Part shown: piece after piece, positions 57,163 to 64,000 of the stretch
Layout: the number at the start of each line of letters is the position of its first letter
How positions within the stretch are numbered: the first letter of the stretch is position 1
Source of the DNA: an uncultured Lachnospiraceae bacterium
Lineage (GTDB): Bacteria > Bacillota > Clostridia > Lachnospirales > Lachnospiraceae
NCBI GenBank assembly: GCA_934401915.1
Contig: CAKRSV010000001.1
Location: 124,001-188,000, forward strand
Direction: 5' to 3'
DNA: 64,000 nt
Translations under genes and position numbers: made by a program
Notes under the pieces: model-generated
The model's database searches: none
What the model was told of the DNA's origin: nothing
What the model saw: the letters and a program-made list of their open reading frames with translations, nothing else

Positions 57163-57349
57163 GCAGAAATCCGTATTTCCATTCCTGCCGGCAGTCTTTA
57201 GTATAATCATAAATACCCGATCATGCAAGCGGTATCTTTACAAATTTTAAAACCTGCGACACAAGGCGGCATCGTCTGCGATGCAGATGCTTTTATGAAG
57301 TTAAGGGTTAAACTGCTATTTTAAAAGGATGAATTTCCAGCTTTTTCAC
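57163..57349. other. Intergenic region, no gene
   Basis: The gap between the DUF1858 gene and the ferredoxin promoter has no coding frame. A small hairpin (GCATCG-TCTG-CGATGC, near 57270-57285) and a CTGCCGGCAG palindrome near 57186 are the only structures. Confidence 0.5.
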
Positions 57350-57378
57350 TTGTATATTTTGAGGTTTTATATTACAAT
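57350..57378 (+). promoter_or_regulatory. Ferredoxin promoter
   Basis: TTGTAT (57350-57355) and TACAAT (57373-57378) are 17 bp apart. Confidence 0.6.
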
Positions 57379-57387
57379 AGAAAGCAA

Positions 57388-57413
57388 GAGATTGATAATT
57401 TGTTATCAATCTC
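57388..57413 (+). promoter_or_regulatory. Palindrome at the start of the ferredoxin transcript
   Basis: GAGATTGATAA and TTATCAATCTC are perfect 11-bp arms around TTTG, beginning a few bases after the predicted transcription start. It resembles a Fur-like TGATAAT/ATTATCA palindrome with a 2-nt rather than 1-nt centre, or it could be a 5' hairpin. No such element appears at other genes here. Confidence 0.5.
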
Positions 57414-57454
57414 ACATAGTCTAATCATTATTATATTTAAGGAGGATAATTATC

Positions 57455-57625
57455 ATGGCATTTGTTATCAGTGATGCATGCGTTGCATGCGGTGCTTGTG
57501 AGGCACAGTGTCCTGTTGGAGCTATCAGCATGGGAGACGGCAAGTTCGAAATCGACGCTACCAAGTGTATTGATTGCGGATCTTGCGCAGGTACATGCCC
57601 TACCGGTTCCATTTCTCAGGGCTAA
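57455..57625 (+). CDS. 2[4Fe-4S] ferredoxin
   Basis: The product has 56 residues; AAGGAGG precedes the ATG. Two cluster motifs, CVACGACEAQCP and CIDCGSCAGTCP, are typical of the clostridial 8Fe-8S ferredoxin. It carries electrons at low potential for pyruvate:ferredoxin oxidoreductase, hydrogenase or Rnf-type partners, none of which is in this window. It is monocistronic with promoter, 5' palindrome and a terminator. Confidence 0.95.
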   Translation: MAFVISDACVACGACEAQCPVGAISMGDGKFEIDATKCIDCGSCAGTCPTGSISQG

Positions 57626-57692
57626 TAGAGATGTGAATTTCCCGCCCGGAGAAGCGGGAGACAGATATGGAAATCTTTGGATTTCAGGAAAT

Positions 57693-57726
57693 ACCCGGCG
57701 CGGCGTAAGTCATGCCGGGTTTTCTT
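57693..57726 (+). terminator. Ferredoxin terminator
   Basis: CCCGGC and GCCGGG pair across a 14-nt interior and are followed by TTTTCTTT. Confidence 0.75.
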
Positions 57727-57769
57727 TATCCGCCCCTCGCAGCGCATTGCATCTGATCTGCCAGGAAAC

Positions 57770-57798
57770 AAAAAATTGAGACCTCCGAAGAAGTCTCA
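57770..57798 (-). terminator. Terminator of the MerR-type gene
   Basis: On the minus strand GAGAC..CTTC and GGAG..GTCTC pair and are followed by AATTTTTT. It lies 15 bp after the stop codon. Confidence 0.75.
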
Positions 57799-57812
57799 TT
57801 GGTTATAACCCG

Positions 57813-58793
57813 TCAGAAGCTGATCGGGGATTTTTTTCTGTCTTTTTTGGATTTGTCCTTAAATCCATGGCGCTCGCGGATCATCTCGTCAATTCTGCGA
57901 TAGTGCTCTTCTTCCTTCTTCCACCTTTCGTCATCCCGTTCCTCCTGCATACGGAACTGATAATCCAGCTCTTTCAGGATGCTTTCTTTTACATCGCTGC
58001 ACAATTCCTGGTTGGCTGTCCTGACGGCATCGGTGATCATATGCTGCAAAAGGAGCTGCAATCTGGCCGCCTTCTCATTGATCGGGTCGCCCGGTTCTGC
58101 CTCCACAGTCGTCTGTACGCTCTGCGTCTGCGGGGCTGCGCAAAGCAGGGTATTCCTATCGTCTCCACCTGCCATCATTTTATCAATCGATTGCCCCTTG
58201 GCTGCTTCCGCTTCTTTCGCAGGAACCTGCTCATTCACGACAGGCCCCTTTCCGGTCGCTTCCGCTTCTCTCCCAGATGGCTGTCCGTTCCCGGCTGCCT
58301 GTCCCTTGGCTGTTTCCAGTTCTTTACCGGATACCTGTTCGTTTCCGTCCGGCGCTTTCTTTCCAGCCGCCGTTTCCTTCTCCCTCTGGTCCAGCTCCTT
58401 CATGGCTTTCACTTTTTCCTGCAGAGCCGCTGCCTGGCTGACGCTCCCGGTTTCTTTCAGAACGTCTTTCGTCCCATCTTCGCCGATCGGATAGATCACC
58501 GTCTTGTCCGGATCGGAATCCTTCGACAGCGAGACGATATATTTCTGCGCTTTATTCAAAATATGGTCTTCTCCTTTATCTATGATCGCCTTGATCGCCT
58601 TAAGCTGAAGCCCCTGCTCTTTCAGCGCCTTGATCTCCTGAAGCTGTTCTATGTTTTCTTTTGTGTAGCAGCGATGTCCCATCTCGTTGCGATGGATCGG
58701 GAGCTTGAGTTCATCCTCCCAATACCTGAGAACATGGCTCTCCACCTGCACCTTCTGCGCCGCCTCTGAGATATAATAGATCGTTTTTTCCAT
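57813..58793 (-). CDS. MerR-type DNA-binding protein with repeat-rich C-terminal part
   Basis: The product has 326 residues from the ATG at 58793, with GGAGG upstream; earlier in-frame ATGs are not well placed. Residues 1-70 are a MerR winged helix (YYISEAAQKVQVESHVLRYW, then NEMGHRCYTKENIEQLQEI). The middle (about 150-205) holds three imperfect 18-residue tandem repeats of the form N-x-Q-x-x-G-K-E-x-E-x-A-K-G, and the last 60 residues are a charged coil (RMQEERDDERWKKEEEH). It is a helix-turn-helix protein with no sensor domain that I recognise. It follows dnaB after 40 bp and has its own terminator. Confidence 0.82.
   Translation of the reverse strand: MEKTIYYISEAAQKVQVESHVLRYWEDELKLPIHRNEMGHRCYTKENIEQLQEIKALKEQGLQLKAIKAIIDKGEDHILNKAQKYIVSLSKDSDPDKTVIYPIGEDGTKDVLKETGSVSQAAALQEKVKAMKELDQREKETAAGKKAPDGNEQVSGKELETAKGQAAGNGQPSGREAEATGKGPVVNEQVPAKEAEAAKGQSIDKMMAGGDDRNTLLCAAPQTQSVQTTVEAEPGDPINEKAARLQLLLQHMITDAVRTANQELCSDVKESILKELDYQFRMQEERDDERWKKEEEHYRRIDEMIRERHGFKDKSKKDRKKSPISF
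58182..58343 (-). repeat. Three tandem 54-bp coding repeats
   Basis: Three successive 18-codon units start NEQVSGKELETAKG, NGQPSGREAEATGKG and NEQVPAKEAEAAKG. They are imperfect, so they diverged after duplication. They form a flexible charged linker within the MerR-type protein. Confidence 0.75.
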
Positions 58794-58974
58794 CTTTTCC
58801 TCCATACTTTGCAATAACAGATCCTCCGAAAATTGCGCCGTAATATTCCCATTACCCAAAAAGAGACAGGCCACTTCCCATGGCTTGTCTCTTTTGTAGT
58901 AGTCTTTTCTTTCCCTAACTGTACTATATTTCAATGGAAAAATCCAGTTTCGTTTATCGCGTCGCCCCGACCGG

Positions 58975-60324
58975 CTATCCGTTGTTCATCGGCCGGTAAT
59001 CCAGATTGGCAAACTTGGTGAAATCAGGAAGCCATACCAGCTCGATGGTTCCGATCGGACCGTTTCTCTGCTTGGCAATGATGATCTCGGCAATTCCCTT
59101 TTTTTCCGTATCCTTATTGTAATAGTCGTCACGGTAAATGAACATGACCACATCGGCGTCCTGCTCGATCGCTCCGGACTCACGCAGATCGGAAAGCATC
59201 GGCCTGTGATCCGGTCTTTGCTCCACGGCACGGCTAAGCTGCGAAAGCGCGATCACCGGCACGTGCAGCTCTCTTGCAAGCGCCTTGAGGGATCTCGATA
59301 TATCCGAAATCTCCTGCTGTCTTGAATCCGTCGATTTTCCGTTGCCGGACATCAGCTGTAAGTAGTCGATGATGATCATTTCCAGATTGTGCTCCAGCTT
59401 GTACTTGCGGCATTTGGAGCGAAGCTCCGATATACTGATACCCGGCGTGTCGTCGATGATCAGGTTGGACTTTCCGATCACTCCGGCGCTCTCGATCAGC
59501 TTCTCCCACTCGGTATCGGACAGATCTCCGGTCCGCAGATGCTGCGAGTCCACCTTGGATTCCATCGCGAACAGACGGTTCACAAGCTGTTCCTTCGACA
59601 TTTCCAGACTGAAGATCGCAACGGTCTTATTCTGCCGGAATGCGACATACTGCGCCACATTCAGCACAAACGCCGTTTTTCCCATGGAAGGTCTTGCCGC
59701 CACCAGGATCAGATCCGAGGGCTGCATTCCCGCCGTCTTATAGTCGAGATCCAGAAATCCCGTCGCAACTCCGGTCACATTGCCCTGGTTGTGGGACGCC
59801 TTCTCGATATTGTCCATCGCGTTCATGACGACCTGACGGATCGGCACGAACTCTCCTGTGTTTCTTCTCTGTACCAGATCAAATACCCGCTTCTCGGTAT
59901 CTGCAAGGATATTCTCCAGACTGTCTTTTCCGACATAGCAGTTGTTTGCGATCTCTTCATTTAACCGGATCAGACGGCGCAGCGTCGACTTCTCCGCCAC
60001 AATGCCGGCATAGTACTTGATATTCGCCGAGGTCGGTACTGCCGTGATCAGATCCCGGATAAACTCCGGGCTGCATGTCTCCGGCGGCACATCCTTTTCG
60101 CGAAGCCGGTCCTGCAGGGTGACGAGATCCACGGGCTTGCTCTCATCGTTGAGCTCCACCATCGCCTCAAACAAGATGCCGTACTGCTTATTGTAAAAGT
60201 CCTCGCCACGAACGATCTCCGATGCGACCACGATCGCCTCCCGGTCCATGATCATCGATCCGATGACAGACTGCTCCGCTTCCATACTGTGCGGCAATAC
60301 TCTTTTTAATAATGCTTCTTCCAC
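58975..60324 (-). CDS. dnaB: Replicative DNA helicase DnaB
   Basis: The product has 449 residues with a GTG start after AGGAG. The N-terminal domain (LPHSMEAEQSVIGSMI) precedes the RecA-like core: Walker A AARPSMGKTAFVLN near 205-218, EMSKEQLVNRL, Walker B IIIDYLQLM and LSQLSRAVEQRPDHRP. It unwinds DNA at forks as a hexamer, put onto DNA by the DnaC/DnaI-type loader encoded at 30785. It is 39 bp after rplI in the gdpP-rplI-dnaB operon. Confidence 0.97.
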   Translation of the reverse strand: MEEALLKRVLPHSMEAEQSVIGSMIMDREAIVVASEIVRGEDFYNKQYGILFEAMVELNDESKPVDLVTLQDRLREKDVPPETCSPEFIRDLITAVPTSANIKYYAGIVAEKSTLRRLIRLNEEIANNCYVGKDSLENILADTEKRVFDLVQRRNTGEFVPIRQVVMNAMDNIEKASHNQGNVTGVATGFLDLDYKTAGMQPSDLILVAARPSMGKTAFVLNVAQYVAFRQNKTVAIFSLEMSKEQLVNRLFAMESKVDSQHLRTGDLSDTEWEKLIESAGVIGKSNLIIDDTPGISISELRSKCRKYKLEHNLEMIIIDYLQLMSGNGKSTDSRQQEISDISRSLKALARELHVPVIALSQLSRAVEQRPDHRPMLSDLRESGAIEQDADVVMFIYRDDYYNKDTEKKGIAEIIIAKQRNGPIGTIELVWLPDFTKFANLDYRPMNNG

Positions 60325-60362
60325 CGCGCACTGTCTCCTGTTCTGCGTTTCTTACGTGCGTT

Positions 60363-60809
60363 CTACTCTTCTACCACTTTTACCTTGAGTTTCCCCGTAA
60401 CCTTCGTATGCAGCTTCACGTTCACCTCATATACGCCCAGCGCCTTGATCGCATCGGGAAGCTGTATCTTCTTCTTGTCCAGCTCCAGTCCACACTGCTC
60501 CTTTGCAGCGACCGCGATCTCCTTTGAAGATACCGAGCCGAACGCCCTGCCGCCTTCTCCGGCTTTCATCTTGAGCACGACCTCCTTCGTCTCAAGCTCC
60601 TTCGCAAGCGCCTGTGCCGCCTCAAGCTGTTCCTTCGCCACCTTATCGGCATTCGCCTTTTGCAGCTTCAGATCATTCATATGCGTCGAGTTCGCCTCTA
60701 CGCCGAGCTTCTTCGGCAGCACGAAGTTTCTGGCATAGCCGTCGCTCACATTTACGACTTCACCCTTTTTCCCAAGGGACTTGACATCCTCAAGCAAAAT
60801 TACCTTCAT
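60363..60809 (-). CDS. rplI: 50S ribosomal protein L9
   Basis: The product has 148 residues, the normal length. N-terminal MKVILLEDVKSLGKKGEVVNV and GYARNFVLPKKLG bind 23S rRNA; the long helix and C-terminal globular part (GRAFGSVSSKEIA, GVYEVNVKLHTKVTGKL) follow. It lies 23 bp after gdpP with AGGAGG before the ATG. Confidence 0.97.
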   Translation of the reverse strand: MKVILLEDVKSLGKKGEVVNVSDGYARNFVLPKKLGVEANSTHMNDLKLQKANADKVAKEQLEAAQALAKELETKEVVLKMKAGEGGRAFGSVSSKEIAVAAKEQCGLELDKKKIQLPDAIKALGVYEVNVKLHTKVTGKLKVKVVEE

Positions 60810-60832
60810 GGTACTTCCTCCTTTAACTTCCT

Positions 60833-62890
60833 CTATTCATCCAGTTCGCCTTCTGCGATCATCGCGTCCAGCGTCTTTTTGATCGTTTCGATTCCATTCT
60901 CGATCGTTCCGTTTTCGATCTGCGTTCCCGCAATGTTCAGGTGACCGCCGCCACCCATACGCTCCATGACGATCTGCACGTTCACCTCGTCGATGGACCG
61001 TGCACTGATATAGACCGTTCCGTTGTACAGCGTCAGCACAAAACTCGCCTTGATGCCTCTGATGTTCAGAAGCTCATTAGCCGCCTGCGCTCCCACGACA
61101 GTGGGTGACTCGATCCCTTCCCCGCGGCAGACAGAGATCGCATAGGAATGTCTGTATATCTCGGCCTGGCTGACAGCGTCCGCCTTCGCCTTGTACTCTG
61201 CCGCATCGTCTCGGAACAGCTTGCGCACTCTGGTCACATCCGCTCCGTTCCTGCGCAGGAAAGCGGCAGCCTCGAATGTCCGCACGCCCGTCTTGGTCAT
61301 AAAGTTGCTGGTGTCGATCATAATTCCTGAGTACATACAGTCTGCCTCTTCCGAGCGCAGCTTGAGATTGTCGCTGATATACTGCAATACCTCCGAAACC
61401 ATCTCACACGCCGAGGACGCATAGGCCTCAATATAGGAAAGCGTCGCATTCTCGATGATCTCCGTCCCCTGACGGTGATGGTCAAGCACAACGATCGACT
61501 TACAGCGCTTCAGCAGCTCCGGGCACTCCGTGATGCTCGGCTTGTTGACATCCACTACCACCAGCACCGCGTTGTTGCCCACTGTCTCGAGCGCCTGCGC
61601 GTTGTTGATGATCATATCCTCTTCGTATTCACTGTTATTCTGGAAAAGCTCTACCAGCGGCCGCATGGACGCCGTCACATCGTTCAGTACGATATGCGCG
61701 CGCTTATCCAGCGTCTTGGCAATCCGGTAAATACCCACCGACGCGCCGAAGCTGTCCACATCTCCCATACGATGTCCCATAACATAGACCTCGTCCTTGA
61801 CCGAGATGATTTCCTTCAAAGCATGCGCCTTGACACGCGCCTTGACTCTGGTGCTCTTCTCCACCTGCTGGCTCTTGCCGCCATAGTAGATCACGTTCTC
61901 CGGGATCTTTACCACAGCCTGATCTCCGCCGCGTCCGAGCGCGATGTCGATAGCGTTGCGCGCAAACTCATAATTCTGCGCATAGCTCAGTCCCCCAAGC
62001 CCCACGCCGATACTGATCGTGACTGCCATCTCATTGCCGATGTTGACCGTCTTGACATCCTCCAGCAGGTCAAACCGGTTTTCCTGCAGCTGCGTGATGG
62101 CCTCTTTCCGCATAATGACAAAGTATTTGTCCTTCTCCAGCTTCTTGCAGATACCGTCAAGAGCCGCGATATATTTATTTACCTTTCGGTCAATCAGTGC
62201 GATCAGCAGCGACCGGCGCACTTCCTCCACGCTCTGCAGCGCTTCCTCGTAGTTGTCCAGATAGATCAGACCCACGGCCAGAGACTGGTTGTCCACCTCG
62301 CGCAGGGCGATCTTGAGCGCTGTCTCATCGAACAGATACAGCGCGATCAGATACCCGTCATATCCCTTCGCCTCGATGATATCGCTGTTTTCCGCCATCT
62401 CCTTGAGGGAGATCTTCTTGAGTTTCGCGATATAGTTTCCGGACTCGTAATCAATATCGAACTCGACCTCGTCCTCGCCGCCGTTCCCCGGCAGCTTATC
62501 CTTTGTGATCGATGGAAAAAGGGCTGTGATCGACTTGTGATACCCCTTCTCCTGGTGTACCACCTTCTCAAAGGCGATGTTCGTCCAGATGACCTTTCCG
62601 GTGTCGTCCAGCAGGGCGTGCGGAAGCTCCAGATCGCGCAGCAGCCGTCTCTGGATCTGCCCGTACTGCGTGGCAAAGCTGACCAGCTCGTTCATGATAA
62701 TAGGTTTATTGTACAGCATCATCGAAAGGATAATGGCAATATAGAACACGATAAACCCACTTAACACCAGACCGGCGCGGTAATCCATCATATAGATCAG
62801 AATATCCACTGCTACAAGCAGAAACCCGAGATACAGGGAGGATTGCAAATACGATTTCAATCTCCCCTTCAATTTCACACTATTCTTCAT
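60833..62890 (-). CDS. gdpP: GdpP-type c-di-AMP phosphodiesterase (DHH family)
   Basis: The product has 685 residues. Two membrane helices (about 17-60) are followed by a PAS-like domain (about 75-140), a degenerate GGDEF (about 170-320, VTISIGVGLGG), the DHH domain (about 365-520, MGHRMGDVDSFGAS, LVVVDVNKPS, LDHHRQGTE) and DHHA1 (about 600-680, RMGGGGHLNIAGTQ). The metal-binding Asp/His set is complete, so it should cut c-di-AMP to pApA. Cyclic di-AMP sets potassium and cell-wall balance in Gram-positives. It is first in gdpP-rplI-dnaB. Confidence 0.95.
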   Translation of the reverse strand: MKNSVKLKGRLKSYLQSSLYLGFLLVAVDILIYMMDYRAGLVLSGFIVFYIAIILSMMLYNKPIIMNELVSFATQYGQIQRRLLRDLELPHALLDDTGKVIWTNIAFEKVVHQEKGYHKSITALFPSITKDKLPGNGGEDEVEFDIDYESGNYIAKLKKISLKEMAENSDIIEAKGYDGYLIALYLFDETALKIALREVDNQSLAVGLIYLDNYEEALQSVEEVRRSLLIALIDRKVNKYIAALDGICKKLEKDKYFVIMRKEAITQLQENRFDLLEDVKTVNIGNEMAVTISIGVGLGGLSYAQNYEFARNAIDIALGRGGDQAVVKIPENVIYYGGKSQQVEKSTRVKARVKAHALKEIISVKDEVYVMGHRMGDVDSFGASVGIYRIAKTLDKRAHIVLNDVTASMRPLVELFQNNSEYEEDMIINNAQALETVGNNAVLVVVDVNKPSITECPELLKRCKSIVVLDHHRQGTEIIENATLSYIEAYASSACEMVSEVLQYISDNLKLRSEEADCMYSGIMIDTSNFMTKTGVRTFEAAAFLRRNGADVTRVRKLFRDDAAEYKAKADAVSQAEIYRHSYAISVCRGEGIESPTVVGAQAANELLNIRGIKASFVLTLYNGTVYISARSIDEVNVQIVMERMGGGGHLNIAGTQIENGTIENGIETIKKTLDAMIAEGELDE

Positions 62891-62935
62891 GTCATATCAT
62901 CCTATCAGAATGTTAATTTCTATCAGAACATCCCT

Positions 62936-62941
62936 ATTATA
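62936..62941 (-). promoter_or_regulatory. -10 box of the gdpP operon
   Basis: A perfect TATAAT lies 46 bp upstream of the gdpP start on the minus strand; the -35 region (TGGCAG) is weak. Confidence 0.45.
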
Positions 62942-62967
62942 GCATTGTCTTATCGTTTCTGCCACAC

Positions 62968-62998
62968 AAAAAACGATTTGACACGGCGGCCAAATCGT
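62968..62998 (-). terminator. Terminator of the DHHW gene
   Basis: On the minus strand ACGATTTG and CAAATCGT form a stem followed by TTTTTT, separating the DHHW gene from gdpP. Confidence 0.8.
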
Positions 62999-63038
62999 AG
63001 TTTTTTCCCACATATGCACATTTTTCAGGAAGAATTCC

Positions 63039-64000
63039 CTAATCGAGGACCGGACGGTTGATCGCTGCCAGCCCCGTATCTGCGGCAAAGCCCTGCATCG
63101 AGTACAAAAACAGCACCTCGTCGTAGTCTTCCTTTTCGACAAGATTTGGCAGGTTGTAGGCATAGTTCCGATAATCTACAACGCCCACCTGTTCATAGTT
63201 TGCCAGCAAAAAAGGCACAAAACAGTTCGCATAGCTGTCCTTGACCACAAGGATCCTGCCTTTTCCCTCTCCGGGAATCGTGGAATAGCCGTTATTCCCG
63301 TCAAGAAAAGCGGCATATTTGTCATATTTTTCAAACTGCTCCTCGTTGATGACCGCCTGCTCCTCGTTTGCCTCAAAGGCAGCGTCCCCGGTCACCCGGT
63401 ACACTGTCATGGGCTCCTCCACCGGGAAGTAACAGATCGTATCCGGTTTCGTCAGGGCATATCTGGTCTTGGCATAATGAGTTCCATAGAAGTCCGGCAC
63501 GCTGACCGCCTGCTTCCAATCCGGTTCGCAGGGTTTCAGCCCCTTTGCCTCACAAAAATCCGCATAGGCATAGTACGCCCCCAGCGTCGTCCAGTGGTGA
63601 TCGGTCCGGTAGAAAATATACTCGTCCCTGTGTGCTTCCAGCGTACCTCTCTCTTCCAGAACCGTGCACTGCGGCGCAAGCTCACTCTTCAGCTCTTCAA
63701 GCATTGCATCCTCAGACGCCACCGGCGCATTTGCAGGCAACCGGTCGGAAAGGATCGTCGCAGGAGACGGGATGATCATCACCGTGACCGGTACCCCGGA
63801 CGTTTCGGCAAAGGTCGACAGTGCGGCGACATTTTTCGTAAACTGCTCATTCTCCCCGGCTGATTCAAATGTCCCGGTAAACATTTGTCCGTCTTTTCCC
63901 AGAAGGATGCCGCTCTCCTCAGTCATTCCCAGCAGCATCTCATCCACAAAACACTTCGCGCTGATCCATGTCTGCCGGAGCGCTACCCGGTCGTCGACAT
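63039..64000 (-). CDS. DHHW-family protein (AlgX/SGNH-related), partial at right edge
   Basis: The frame is open to the right edge, so the start is outside; 320 codons are seen. The N-terminal visible part (VDDRVALRQTWISAKCFVDE) and GILLGKDGQMF match the start of DHHW proteins, the family motif is in YRTDHHWTTLGAYYAY, and the C-terminal Asp/Ser block is VVKDSYANCFVPFLL. DHHW proteins are secreted SGNH-like enzymes or binding proteins, often next to MBOAT O-acyltransferases that modify cell-surface polymers. The likely partner gene would be to the right, outside the window. A terminator follows. Confidence 0.88.
   Translation of the reverse strand, partial: VDDRVALRQTWISAKCFVDEMLLGMTEESGILLGKDGQMFTGTFESAGENEQFTKNVAALSTFAETSGVPVTVMIIPSPATILSDRLPANAPVASEDAMLEELKSELAPQCTVLEERGTLEAHRDEYIFYRTDHHWTTLGAYYAYADFCEAKGLKPCEPDWKQAVSVPDFYGTHYAKTRYALTKPDTICYFPVEEPMTVYRVTGDAAFEANEEQAVINEEQFEKYDKYAAFLDGNNGYSTIPGEGKGRILVVKDSYANCFVPFLLANYEQVGVVDYRNYAYNLPNLVEKEDYDEVLFLYSMQGFAADTGLAAINRPVLD

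Overview
The window looks like chromosomal DNA of a strictly anaerobic, low-to-mid GC, Gram-positive Clostridia member, most likely Lachnospiraceae. The support is gene content: pyruvate formate-lyase with its activase, a paired GlgC/GlgD, a DnaD plus DnaC-type helicase loader pair, MecA, SpoVG, CwlD- and SleB-type sporulation/cell-wall enzymes, a GdpP-L9-DnaB cluster, an ECF-type QueT, and a complete F-type ATP synthase operon whose c subunit carries a Na+-binding signature. I see no rRNA, tRNA, CRISPR array, insertion sequence or prophage. Most genes lie on the minus strand.

Region 1 (1-13.7 kb) is accessory in character. It holds several broken genes: a flavodoxin fragment joined to a LysR fragment near 390, an AraC-type effector-domain remnant at 1.5 kb, and an EAL-domain fragment joined to a membrane-protein fragment near 13.4 kb. 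Among them are intact genes: an XRE regulator, a fluoride-riboswitch-controlled antiporter with a GNAT enzyme, a LysR regulator divergent from a DMT exporter, a chemoreceptor that ends in a PilZ (c-di-GMP) domain, a MATE exporter, a Cof-type phosphatase and a second, conventional chemoreceptor.

Region 2 (13.7-33 kb) is core metabolism and information processing: an alpha/beta hydrolase-murF-ddl operon, a GH5 lipoprotein, a 32-codon small gene, a cysteine desulfurase, pth-mfd, spoVG, glgC-glgD, murC, and then a dnaD-dnaC-prs operon preceded by a cluster of five DnaA-box-like sequences. Region 3 (33-42 kb) has a preQ1-I-riboswitch-controlled queT, a HAD phosphatase, an 847-residue membrane-anchored protein of unknown function coupled to a methyltransferase, and pflB/pflA.

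Region 4 (42-50 kb) is the atp operon (atpZ-like, atpI-like, B, E, F, H, A, G, D, C). Region 5 (50-64 kb) has a DUF402 protein, a coiled-coil SleB-type hydrolase, rpiB, the Sua5 threonylcarbamoyl-AMP synthase, cwlD, a GH18 glycosidase with SH3 domain, mecA, a DUF1858 protein, a 2[4Fe-4S] ferredoxin, a MerR-type protein, dnaB, rplI, gdpP and a partial DHHW-family protein running off the right edge.

Best candidates for follow-up are the DnaA-box cluster in front of the helicase-loader operon, the fluoride-riboswitch antiporter/GNAT unit, the chemoreceptor-PilZ fusion, the predicted Na+-coupled ATP synthase, the 32-codon gene, and the 847-residue protein. I did not find convincing evidence for a wholly new multi-gene system.
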